This document shows positions 1-5,488 of a stretch of 5,488 bases of DNA, in pieces. The notes under the pieces were generated by a model, which was not told the DNA's origin, did no database searches, and worked only from the letters and a program-made list of their open reading frames with translations. Both the position numbers and the translations under genes were made by a program. The stretch covers positions 1 to 5,488 of the forward strand of contig DEHU01000223.1 of the NCBI GenBank assembly GCA_002352125.1, given 5' to 3'. Every line of letters begins with the position of its first letter. Positions within the stretch are counted from its first letter, which is position 1. The DNA comes from Competibacteraceae bacterium UBA2792. GTDB lineage: Bacteria > Pseudomonadota > Gammaproteobacteria > Competibacterales > Competibacteraceae.

Positions 1-108
1 GAATGGCAACATTGCGTCGCCGCGCTAGTGCAAATCCGGCGGGTACATCCAGCGATTCGAGTGGATTTGCCGATAGGGCAGGTGAATGCCAGATTGCGCA
101 GTATTTAA
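1..108 (+). CDS. Possible 3' end of an unidentified gene (left-truncated)
   Basis: The frame starting at base 1 is open from the left edge to a TAA at 106-108, giving 35 codons that end in ...DLPIGQVNARLRSI. The stretch is GC-richer than the hicAB genes that follow and its composition is compatible with the tail of a soluble protein. I do not recognise the family. The frame is the same as that of hicA, and the TAA shows that hicA cannot start further upstream than base 109. An open run of this length can easily occur by chance, so this is only a candidate; sequence to the left would settle it. Confidence 0.3.
   Translation, partial: EWQHCVAALVQIRRVHPAIRVDLPIGQVNARLRSI
30..70. repeat. 8-bp perfect inverted repeat upstream of hicA
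   Basis: GCAAATCC at 30-37 is the exact reverse complement of GGATTTGC at 63-70, with a 25-base gap. It lies 69 bases upstream of hicA, where an operator could sit, but it also falls inside the open frame at the left edge. No run of T follows the right arm, so it does not resemble an intrinsic terminator. The role is unknown and it may be a coincidence. Confidence 0.3.
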
Positions 109-138
109 CTTCTCAAAAGGACAACTCACCTTGCCCTT

Positions 139-327
139 ATGAAAGTTGGCGACATGCTCAAAATGTTGAAAGCCGATGGTTGGTATCTCGTCGCTACTGT
201 GGGAAGTCACCGACAATTCAAACATCCCACCAAGTTAGGGCGTGTTACTGTACCGGGTAAACCGAGCGACGATTTAACTCTGGGGACTCAAAACAGTATC
301 TTGAAACAGGCTGGTTTGAAAAAATGA
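139..327 (+). CDS. hicA: HicA-family mRNA interferase toxin
   Basis: This 62-residue protein matches the HicA/YcfA family in length and layout. The N-terminal helix with a KMLKADGW motif (residues 8-15) is followed by GSHRQFKHP (22-30) and a short strand with RVTVPGKPSDDL. The family has a double-stranded-RNA-binding-like fold and cleaves mRNA independently of the ribosome; His24 in GSHRQF is the expected catalytic residue and is intact. ATG 139 is the only reasonable start, because an in-frame TAA lies at 106-108 and no ATG, GTG or TTG codon comes between. Its Shine-Dalgarno is poor: AAAAGGA at 115-121 sits 17 bases from the ATG. Weak translation of the toxin relative to the antitoxin would fit the usual need for antitoxin excess. 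hicB follows after 13 bases, so the two are probably co-transcribed. Confidence 0.93.
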   Translation: MKVGDMLKMLKADGWYLVATVGSHRQFKHPTKLGRVTVPGKPSDDLTLGTQNSILKQAGLKK

Positions 328-340
328 TGAGGGCTCTTCC

Positions 341-553
341 ATGCGTTATGCGGTAGTGATTGAAAAAGCGGAACGAAATTATGCGGCTTATGTTCCCGAT
401 CTTCCCGGCTGTATAGCGACCGGCCGAACTCTGGAAGAGATAGAAACACAGATTCAAGAAGCCATTCAATTGCATTTACATGGTATGCGAGAGGATGGCT
501 TACCGATTCCAGAGCCTTCCAGTCAGGTGGAATATATTGAAGTAGCTGCTTAA
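341..553 (+). CDS. hicB: HicB-family antitoxin, short form
   Basis: This 70-residue protein carries the HicB partial RNase H-like fold: MRYAVVIEKAERNYAAYVPDLPGC at the N-terminus, then a helix with TLEEIETQIQEAIQLHL (residues 30-46) and GLPIPEPS near the end. The PDLPGC motif and the E-rich helix are family hallmarks. The antitoxin binds HicA and covers its active site. Translation signals are good, with GAGGG at 329-333 seven bases before the ATG, in contrast to hicA. Many HicB proteins have a C-terminal helix-turn-helix or ribbon-helix-helix DNA-binding domain; this one stops right after the first domain, so how the pair is autoregulated is not evident. Short HicB proteins are known, so this need not be a truncation. 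The order hicA then hicB is the typical one. Confidence 0.92.
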   Translation: MRYAVVIEKAERNYAAYVPDLPGCIATGRTLEEIETQIQEAIQLHLHGMREDGLPIPEPSSQVEYIEVAA

Positions 554-579
554 GCTTGGCTTGAACCTGTAACCAAACT

Positions 580-598
580 GCTTTGCGAATATCAAAGC
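580..598 (+). other. Small hairpin in the hicB-AIPR gap
   Basis: GCTTTG (580-585) and CAAAGC (593-598) can form a 6-bp stem with a 7-base loop, 26 bases after the hicB stop. No T-run follows, so it is at best a weak terminator. It could also be a leftover of a recombination-site stem. Nothing else in the 115-base gap between hicB and the next gene looks like a gene. Confidence 0.25.
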
Positions 599-616
599 TA
601 AAGAATAAATACATCA

Positions 617-645
617 GTTAAATAACAGCTAGTTCGGCTTCACCT
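617..645 (+). repeat. Possible left cassette boundary / decayed attC remnant
   Basis: GTTAAAT at 617-623 fits the GTTRRRY consensus of an attC R' box. It is followed by AAC (624-626) and then by TCGGCTTCACCT (634-645), a 12-mer repeated exactly in the middle of the attC at 2557-2568. Beyond the 12-mer a looser similarity continues (CTACACCAACGG against CTGCACGCCGG). No clean pair of complementary arms can be drawn here. I infer either the recombination point marking the 5' end of the AIPR cassette or a partly deleted attC. The evidence is modest. Confidence 0.35.
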
Positions 646-657
646 TGCTACACCAAC

Positions 658-661
658 GGAG
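658..661 (+). promoter_or_regulatory. Ribosome binding site that fixes the AIPR start
   Basis: GGAG at 658-661 (within CGGAGAACGAGA) lies seven bases upstream of GTG 669, the ideal spacing. The other upstream candidate, TTG 645, would place this Shine-Dalgarno inside the gene and has no comparable site before it. GTG 669 is therefore preferred. Confidence 0.65.
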
Positions 662-668
662 AACGAGA

Positions 669-2522
669 GTGATTTCACTGGAAGAATTTGAGAGTCAATG
701 GCTGGAAGATGTCGTCGCTGGTACCCCGTCGACAACCGAATTGGGTCACCGATTCACTGAAAAGATTCTTCGAGACTGGCACGAGATCGATTCAGCCACC
801 ACAGAGATAGTTCTTTGTGACGGCGCAGGCGACGGTGGCATCGACGCTGCAATCTTTGTTCGAGGAGATCCGAACGAAGGGATCGAGGGTGACACATGGA
901 TGCTCATACAGAGCAAGTATGGGTCAGCCTTCGCCGGGTCGGAAACGATTAGCGCGGAAGCGCAAAAGCTCTTCGCAACACTCGATGGCAAGCGAGAAAA
1001 GCTGTCGTCATTGTCAACAGAGTTAGTTGGACGCCTGCGAAATTTCTTGCAAAACAAAGGGCCGAAAGACCGACTTGAGTATGTATTGGCAACCACCAAG
1101 AGATTGACCGTCGAAGAAGAGGAATACCTTGCAAATATTAAGACCTTAGGCCGAGCAAAATTTGGTGAATGTTTCGACGTTGACTCAGTTTCAATAGAAA
1201 TAATATATAACAAGGTCGCAGAAGAAGACGCGTTCGGACCAGCGAAGATTCAAGTCAAGCTGAAGACTATAGTCGCTAGTTCTGGGAACATTCTACTTGT
1301 CGGCGCGACTCGTCTAACAGACGTGTACCAGTTTATGCAGGACTACAAGTCGGCATCCGGCGATCTAGACCTACTTTATGAAAAGAATGTTCGCAAATTT
1401 CTCGGCAATAAGAGGAAAGTTAACAAAGGGATTGAAGCGACAATCGAAAACCATCCTGAGCGGTTCGGTCTGTACAACAACGGTATCACAATTGTCACCG
1501 AAGAAGTCTCGAAGCTCAGCACTGACGAGCTTTTCCTTCGGAATCCTTTCATTGTAAACGGTTGTCAGACTACCCGTTCGATTTGGTCTGTCTTGCAAAG
1601 AAAACTCAACTCAGGAGGAACATCCCCAACGCCGCAACAGAAGACCTGGGAAGAGAAACTAAACGCGGCCGTTGTCATTACAAAAATCGTTGTTGTCGGT
1701 GCCGAGGGGGAAGAATTGCTGACCGAGACAACACGCTATACCAACTCGCAGAACGCTGTCGGAGAGAAAGATTTCATCGCTCTCGAAAAGGATTTTCGAA
1801 ACTGGGTACCTTTTTTCAACTCAAGATACGGAGTTTTCTTGGAGATTCAACGCGGTGCCTGGGAGGCGAGGCGTGTCTTTCAACGCCAACACCCCCTTAC
1901 TGAACCTCGCTACGAAGAAGCGGCATATGCATTCGACTTGCTGAAGGCCTACGCCGCTGGATGGTTGACCGAGCCTGGCGTTGCATACGCAAAGAATCCG
2001 CCGTTTGCACCTGGCGGCTCCCTCTTCAATAAAATTACGAACGATCCGACTTTCGGCATTGAAGGTCTTTACGCCGCATTCTTGATGCAAAAATTGGCCA
2101 ACAAGTACAACTTCGGCCGAGGTGCAAAGATACCCAGCCGTGGTCAGACACGGTATCTATTCATCATGGTTGCAACTGACTTGGTTAAGGATTTCTTGCT
2201 GAACAATCAACTCGACTATACGCACGCATCTATCTCAACTGCGATATCACGGTTGCATATCGGTGGATATCTAGAGCATTTTGGCGATGCGGCGGTTCAA
2301 CTGATAGATGATTATCTCACGCAGGGGAATGAAGACAGTCTCTTTCTAGAACCGGAATTTCTCAAAATGCTAGACCTGAATGCATTTTTGAAGTCAGAAA
2401 AACTTGGCAAGGGAGATGAATTCTCGCCTAGACTTCGCACTCAGATTGCTATGACGAAAAAGATCTTCAGAAGGAACGCTCCAACGCAGCAGATGAAGGC
2501 TGCTATCACTGCATCACAGTGA
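669..2522 (+). CDS. AIPR-family (abortive infection phage resistance) protein with nuclease-like N-terminus
   Basis: From GTG 669 this is a 617-residue protein; a TTG start at 645 would add eight residues. Three blocks typical of AIPR proteins are visible: LYEKNVRKFLG (about 236-246) with VNKGIEATI just after, YNNGITIVTEE (269-279), and IVNGCQTT (295-302), followed by TRYTNSQN (355-362). Family members are linked to abortive infection, in which phage-infected cells stop growing or die. Near the N-terminus, CDGAGDGGIDAAIF (50-63) is followed by LIQSKYG (79-85). This acidic residue plus QxK spacing resembles a PD-(D/E)XK nuclease core, with Asp59, Gln81 and Lys83 as candidate active-site residues; that is an inference. 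No membrane segment or signal peptide is seen. The gene is AT-richer than the gene at 3105 and ends one base before an attC-like site, so it looks like a mobile integron cassette. Its target and trigger cannot be read from the sequence. Confidence 0.85.
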   Translation: MISLEEFESQWLEDVVAGTPSTTELGHRFTEKILRDWHEIDSATTEIVLCDGAGDGGIDAAIFVRGDPNEGIEGDTWMLIQSKYGSAFAGSETISAEAQKLFATLDGKREKLSSLSTELVGRLRNFLQNKGPKDRLEYVLATTKRLTVEEEEYLANIKTLGRAKFGECFDVDSVSIEIIYNKVAEEDAFGPAKIQVKLKTIVASSGNILLVGATRLTDVYQFMQDYKSASGDLDLLYEKNVRKFLGNKRKVNKGIEATIENHPERFGLYNNGITIVTEEVSKLSTDELFLRNPFIVNGCQTTRSIWSVLQRKLNSGGTSPTPQQKTWEEKLNAAVVITKIVVVGAEGEELLTETTRYTNSQNAVGEKDFIALEKDFRNWVPFFNSRYGVFLEIQRGAWEARRVFQRQHPLTEPRYEEAAYAFDLLKAYAAGWLTEPGVAYAKNPPFAPGGSLFNKITNDPTFGIEGLYAAFLMQKLANKYNFGRGAKIPSRGQTRYLFIMVATDLVKDFLLNNQLDYTHASISTAISRLHIGGYLEHFGDAAVQLIDDYLTQGNEDSLFLEPEFLKMLDLNAFLKSEKLGKGDEFSPRLRTQIAMTKKIFRRNAPTQQMKAAITASQ

Positions 2523-2523
2523 T

Positions 2524-2601
2524 GCTGAACAAGCGGCTCAACTGGATGTGCTCCAGTCGGCTTCACCTCCTTCTGCACGCCGGTTAGCCGCAATGTTAGT
2601 T
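2524..2601 (+). repeat. Integron attC-like recombination site
   Basis: This 78-bp imperfect palindrome starts one base after the AIPR stop codon. The left arm GCGGCT-C-AACTGG (2533-2545) pairs with CCGGTTAGCCGC (2580-2591): six pairs, an unpaired C at 2539, then six more including one T-G wobble. Outside the arms, AAC (2528-2530) and GTT (2595-2597) pair as R'' and R', with spacers AA and AAT. An inner GTGC/GCAC pair (2548-2551 and 2575-2578) continues the stem. A short box, spacer, long box with an extrahelical base, variable centre and mirror image is the established attC plan; IntI recombines the folded bottom strand. The weak point is that the outer R boxes pair well only at AAC/GTT. The location directly after a stop codon supports the call. 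No integrase gene is in the window. Confidence 0.82.
2557..2568 (+). repeat. 12-bp direct repeat, right copy (left copy 634-645)
   Basis: TCGGCTTCACCT occurs here in the variable centre of the attC and identically at 634-645, so the two copies bracket the AIPR gene at the same orientation. A shared central attC sequence on both sides of a gene is what neighbouring attC sites of one array could leave. Twelve bases alone do not prove it. Confidence 0.5.
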
Positions 2602-2621
2602 AAAAATGGAGCGGATCATTT

Positions 2622-3026
2622 ATGAAAAAGCTCGTCCTAATCGCGATTATTTTAGCTATTGGTTGGTACGGGAACTATTTATATAAGCAACATGGATCAA
2701 TATTTACGCAACAATCACTCACTGATTTAGCCTATAAAAAACCAACAAAGTGTATTACAAAAGATGGGCGCATTCTTTACGGTGACTTACCTCAAGGAAC
2801 AGTCTGTTTAGAGGAAAAACCAGTAGGAGGAGCACTGACAATTATGCCTTCGCAAAACTCCAGTAAGGTAGTAACTTCAAGTTTTAAATGTGATGGCAGA
2901 ACCCACTGTTCACAGATGACCTCTTGTGAAGAAGCGACCTTCTTTTTAAGAAACTGCCCTAATGTAAAGATAGATGGAAACAATGATGGAGTTCCTTGTG
3001 AGAAACAATGGTGCGGGCGATTTTAA
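2622..3026 (+). CDS. Membrane-anchored excalibur calcium-binding domain protein
   Basis: This is a 134-residue protein. Residues 3-20 (KLVLIAIILAIGWYGNYL) form one hydrophobic segment after MKK, an uncleaved anchor or signal peptide, so the rest probably lies in the periplasm. The middle (about 42-70, CITKDGRILYGDLPQGTVC) resembles the short DUF4124-like segment found in secreted proteobacterial proteins. The C-terminal 45 residues form an excalibur domain: CDGRTHCSQMTSCEEATFF, then DGNNDGVPCE (118-127), the DxDxDG-like calcium-binding loop, then CEKQWC. Eight cysteines suggest disulfides. ATG 2622 has GGAGCGG (2608-2614) seven bases upstream. The excalibur domain is known from extracellular and envelope proteins, sometimes beside nuclease domains; no catalytic domain is seen here, so the function is unknown. 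The gene is the most AT-rich of the window and follows the attC by 20 bases, consistent with being the next cassette. Confidence 0.82.
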   Translation: MKKLVLIAIILAIGWYGNYLYKQHGSIFTQQSLTDLAYKKPTKCITKDGRILYGDLPQGTVCLEEKPVGGALTIMPSQNSSKVVTSSFKCDGRTHCSQMTSCEEATFFLRNCPNVKIDGNNDGVPCEKQWCGRF

Positions 3027-3048
3027 ATAAAATTTTGCTTCTTTTATT
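3026..3048 (+). terminator. Weak AT-only inverted repeat after the excalibur gene
   Basis: AATAAAA (3026-3032) and TTTTATT (3042-3048) can pair as a 7-bp stem with a 9-base loop, starting at the last base of the stop codon. The stem has no G-C pair, so it would be unstable, and the following bases are not a clean U-tract. It could serve as a poor terminator. The rest of the gap to 3104 shows no palindrome of attC type. Confidence 0.2.
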
Positions 3049-3090
3049 GTCACCGACACCACCACTGCTAAGTGCAAACCGTATTCCAAA

Positions 3091-3095
3091 AGGAA
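3091..3095 (+). promoter_or_regulatory. Ribosome binding site that fixes the WD40-HEAT start
   Basis: AGGAA at 3091-3095, preceded by AAA, lies nine bases upstream of GTG 3105. The only other usable start between the in-frame TAA at 3069-3071 and 3105 is GTG 3072, which has no purine-rich site at a suitable distance. GTG 3105 (MAKQYAPHIERLL) is preferred. Confidence 0.6.
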
Positions 3096-3104
3096 TCGCC
3101 TCCC

Positions 3105-5488
3105 GTGGCTAAACAATACGCGCCTCACATCGAACGCTTATTAGCCGTCGCCGCCAGCGGCAAGCTGTTGGCCGTCGGCGGTCGCCGCGATGCGGTGGGT
3201 ATCACCGACTCCAGCGTTCACCTGCTGCAACTGCCCAAGCTCAATGCCCGCTTCAGCGCCCCGCTCGATGCCGCCGCGTCCGCGCTGACCTTCTGCGGCG
3301 ATGATCTGTTGCTGGCCGGAACCGCCAAGGGCGATCTGGCCATTTGGCGCGCAAACGGCGAAGGCAAAACCCCGGATGGGCAACTGGCTGTTCACACCGG
3401 CGCGGTGCGCGCACTGGCTGCGACCGGCTCGCAGGTCTTGAGCGTCGGCGACGACGGCGTACTGGCATTGCACGCCATCGAAATGGATGGCGACCGGCCC
3501 CGTTTGCACGAGCAGGCCAAACGCCGCTTGAGCGAACAGCCATTACGCGCCGTCGCGCTGGACCCGACAAGCGGCAGCGTGGCCGCCGCCGGCGCCGATA
3601 ACACCATTTACGTCCTGCCACTGGCCCAACTGGGTGACGCCGAACCCCGTGTTATGCCCTGCGGCGAACGTGGCATCTACTCTTTGGCCTTCACCGGCGA
3701 CGGGCGGATCGTGGCCGGCTGCGGCGACGGTTCGATCCGGGTCTGCTTTCTGGAAGGGGCCATCGACGAAGAAAATCGCAGCGGCGACGCCGCCCATCAG
3801 GGACCGGTGCGCAGCCTGCTGTTCAGCGCGGCGCTGAACGACGAACAGGGCCGTCCCCTTCCCCGCCGCTTGTTCTCACTCGGCGAGGACGGCGAACTCA
3901 AGGTCTGGACGCTGGATCAGCGCCGCAAACCGCGCACCGTCCCTATCGGCCGCAACGCCAGCGCGCTGGCGCTGTTCGATCCGTTGCCGCAGGCCAAGCC
4001 GGAACAGCGCGGCGGCTTGCTGGTCGCGGTTACGGAAAACCGGCTGATTTGGCTCAGTCCGGTCGATCAAAGCGGCAATCCATCCGGTAGCGCCGAAACC
4101 TGGGATTCCCGGCTGCAACGCTTGCTCGACGAGGTTAAAGCGAATCGTTCATCGTCGGCCACCCTGGACGCTTTGGCGCAACTGGCCGAGGACGAGGCGC
4201 GGGAAGGCTTAGAATACGTGCTCGGGCAAGATTCCCGGCCGGGGCAACGCATCGAAGCCGCGCAAAAGCTGGGCGACAGCCAGCGCCGCCGTAGCCGGCC
4301 AGTGCTGGCCAAGGCGCTGAACAACGACCATGTCGGCGTGCGCAAGGCCGCGTTGAAAGCCTTGGAACAGATCGACGCCGAAGCGCCGCTGCAAGCCCTG
4401 CAACTGGCGCTGGGCAGCCAGCACCCGGACATCCGGCTCGATGCGGTGCAACGCCTGACCGCATTACGCCAAGCATCGCCTCTGGTGCCGGGATTGCTGA
4501 ACGAACGGTTGAACGACTCGGACGCCAAAGTCCGAGAAGCCGCGCTCGATGGTTTACTGACCTTGGACCCCGAAGCAGGCGTGGCGCCCCTGCGTGGCGC
4601 ATTTGAGCGAGGCTCCCCCGACATCCGCCGCGCGGTCCTGATCCGGCTGGGGCGGCAGCGATTGAACGCCACGCCACAGGGCCGCCAGTTACTCGGCCAA
4701 GCGATCAATGACGACACGTTCGCGGTGCGCCACGCGGCCTTTTGGATCGCGGTCGCGGTCCACCCTGCGCTGGTTGCCAACCTGCGCGCCAGCGGCGCCG
4801 ATGTCGCCAAGATACTGGACGAATACACCGCTCTCGGCATCGAAGGCGCGGCAACCACCACCGGCACGGCCCCGACCGAGCCGGACCTGGAACCGCTGTT
4901 CACTGCTCTGGTTTGCCGTCAGCCGGACATGGCCTTGCAAAGTGCTTTGTGCTTGAGCTGGCTCGGCGACGACCGCGCCAGCGGCGCCTTGCTGCAACTT
5001 AGCCGGGAACCGGAGGCCGGGACACGGCGGATGGTCACCGGTTTTCTGGCCAACGCCACCATCAATCTGGCCGGCGACCGGCGCTTGCGCCATCGCCTGC
5101 AATGGCTGTTGAACGACGACGATGCGCAAGTTCGCGCCACCGCGTTCGACGGTCTGCTCAAACTGGCCGAGCCAGAAGGTCCAGCCGGCGAGATCGATCT
5201 GGCCGAACTGGCTCTGCGTACCCAGGCCGGCGAGATCCGGACCCGCGCCCTGCAATTGCTGGTCAAACACGGTGCAACTGCGCAAGGTGAACTCGCCGTC
5301 CACATCGATGGATTGCTCGGTCATGCCCTGGACGACGAAGCCGAAGACGTGCGCCGGGAAGCCATGCGAACGCTGTGGGCCTGGCACAGCAAACGCCCAG
5401 AAACCACCCTGCGCCGGGCGGTCGCCTCGGTGCATCCCGACGTGCGCCGCTGGGCCGTGGACGAACTGGCCCGCCAAGCCCGCCAGTC
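3105..5488 (+). CDS. Large WD40-like beta-propeller / HEAT-repeat protein (3' end beyond window)
   Basis: The frame stays open from GTG 3105 to the right edge, giving 794 codons. Residues 10-330 look like a beta-propeller: repeated units with GD/DG turns and strand ends, such as LLLAGTAKGDLAIWRA (about 68-83), VLSVGDDGVLALHAI, VAAAGADNTIYVLPL, IVAGCGDGSIRVCFL and LFSLGEDGELKVWTL (256-270). From about 340 onward the protein is helical, with HEAT units recognised by the D-x-x-V/I-R-x-x-A core: VGVRKAALKAL (410-420), HPDIRLDAV (440-448), DAKVREAALDGL (473-484), SPDIRRAVLIRL (504-515), FAVRHAAF (539-546), and more near 671-685, 708-719, 746-758 and 777-790. Both halves are protein-binding scaffolds; no enzyme motif or signal peptide is visible. 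Codons are strongly GC-ending, unlike the genes to the left, so this is probably resident DNA. It may belong to a multi-protein ATPase or chaperone-like system, but nothing in the window proves a partner. Confidence 0.85.
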   Translation, partial: MAKQYAPHIERLLAVAASGKLLAVGGRRDAVGITDSSVHLLQLPKLNARFSAPLDAAASALTFCGDDLLLAGTAKGDLAIWRANGEGKTPDGQLAVHTGAVRALAATGSQVLSVGDDGVLALHAIEMDGDRPRLHEQAKRRLSEQPLRAVALDPTSGSVAAAGADNTIYVLPLAQLGDAEPRVMPCGERGIYSLAFTGDGRIVAGCGDGSIRVCFLEGAIDEENRSGDAAHQGPVRSLLFSAALNDEQGRPLPRRLFSLGEDGELKVWTLDQRRKPRTVPIGRNASALALFDPLPQAKPEQRGGLLVAVTENRLIWLSPVDQSGNPSGSAETWDSRLQRLLDEVKANRSSSATLDALAQLAEDEAREGLEYVLGQDSRPGQRIEAAQKLGDSQRRRSRPVLAKALNNDHVGVRKAALKALEQIDAEAPLQALQLALGSQHPDIRLDAVQRLTALRQASPLVPGLLNERLNDSDAKVREAALDGLLTLDPEAGVAPLRGAFERGSPDIRRAVLIRLGRQRLNATPQGRQLLGQAINDDTFAVRHAAFWIAVAVHPALVANLRASGADVAKILDEYTALGIEGAATTTGTAPTEPDLEPLFTALVCRQPDMALQSALCLSWLGDDRASGALLQLSREPEAGTRRMVTGFLANATINLAGDRRLRHRLQWLLNDDDAQVRATAFDGLLKLAEPEGPAGEIDLAELALRTQAGEIRTRALQLLVKHGATAQGELAVHIDGLLGHALDDEAEDVRREAMRTLWAWHSKRPETTLRRAVASVHPDVRRWAVDELARQARQ

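Noticed and set aside
126..134. TCACCTTGC shared between 126-134 and 640-648, upstream of hicA and AIPR
   Set aside because: Nine bases only, with no matching flanks or paired arms; too short to support another recombination site.
3..260. Frame of 85 codons on the + strand from ATG 3
   Set aside because: It overlaps most of hicA in another frame, and its translation has no recognisable motif and an improbable composition.
583..611. Possible promoter for AIPR: TTGCGA, 17 bases, TAAATA
   Set aside because: The spacing is right, but the -10 element matches the consensus at only three of six positions, so it is not distinguishable from chance in an AT-rich gap.
746..1213. Antisense frame of 155 codons inside the AIPR gene
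   Set aside because: Ser/Arg/Pro-rich translation with no family resemblance; the + strand carries conserved AIPR motifs across the whole gene.
3072..3104. GTG 3072 as an upstream start for the propeller-HEAT gene
   Set aside because: It has no suitably placed Shine-Dalgarno, and the added residues show no domain similarity; GTG 3105 is preceded by AGGAA at a good distance.
4067..4903. Long antisense frame of 278 codons on the - strand, and a similar one at 4689-5477
   Set aside because: Both lie wholly inside the propeller-HEAT gene. Their Arg/Ser/Ala-rich or low-complexity translations are typical of the reverse strand of GC-rich coding DNA, and the + strand reading shows clear repeat motifs.

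Overview
The window looks like an accessory segment of a proteobacterial chromosome, most likely gammaproteobacterial. This placement is an inference from the type of genes, the Shine-Dalgarno sites and the codon use; no taxonomic marker gene is present. Two compositions meet here. Bases 1 to about 3050 are AT-richer and hold small, self-contained accessory genes. From 3105 to the right edge the DNA is clearly GC-rich, with strong G/C third positions, and carries one very long gene that leaves the window.

Layout, left to right, all on the + strand. (1) Bases 1-108 are open to the left edge and may be the tail of an unidentified gene. (2) hicA (139-327) and hicB (341-553) form a type II toxin-antitoxin pair; the antitoxin is short and has no visible DNA-binding domain. 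(3) A long gene (best start GTG 669, stop 2522) encodes an AIPR-family protein, the abortive-infection phage-resistance family, with a nuclease-like acidic/QxK motif set near its N-terminus. (4) Beginning one base after its stop codon is a 78-bp imperfect palindrome (2524-2601) with the architecture of an integron attC site, including an unpaired base in one arm. The AIPR gene therefore looks like an integron gene cassette. A 12-bp piece of the same attC-like central sequence recurs just upstream of the gene (634-645) beside a GTTRRRY match (617-623), which may be the left cassette boundary or a decayed attC. (5) A small membrane-anchored excalibur-domain protein (2622-3026) follows directly after the attC. 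No second attC lies downstream of it. (6) After a 78-bp AT-rich gap, a GTG-started gene (3105 to the edge, 794 codons visible) encodes an N-terminal WD40-like beta-propeller joined to a long HEAT-repeat array. No stop codon occurs in its frame within the window.

As a working interpretation, the left 60 percent is a piece of an integron cassette array, or an integrase-less attC cluster, carrying stabilisation (HicAB) and anti-phage (AIPR) functions, and it abuts a resident high-GC gene. No integrase, transposase, CRISPR, tRNA or rRNA is visible. The most interesting points are an abortive-infection gene packaged as a large mobile cassette, the nuclease-like N-terminus of that protein, and the propeller-HEAT protein, whose downstream neighbours would show which system it belongs to.
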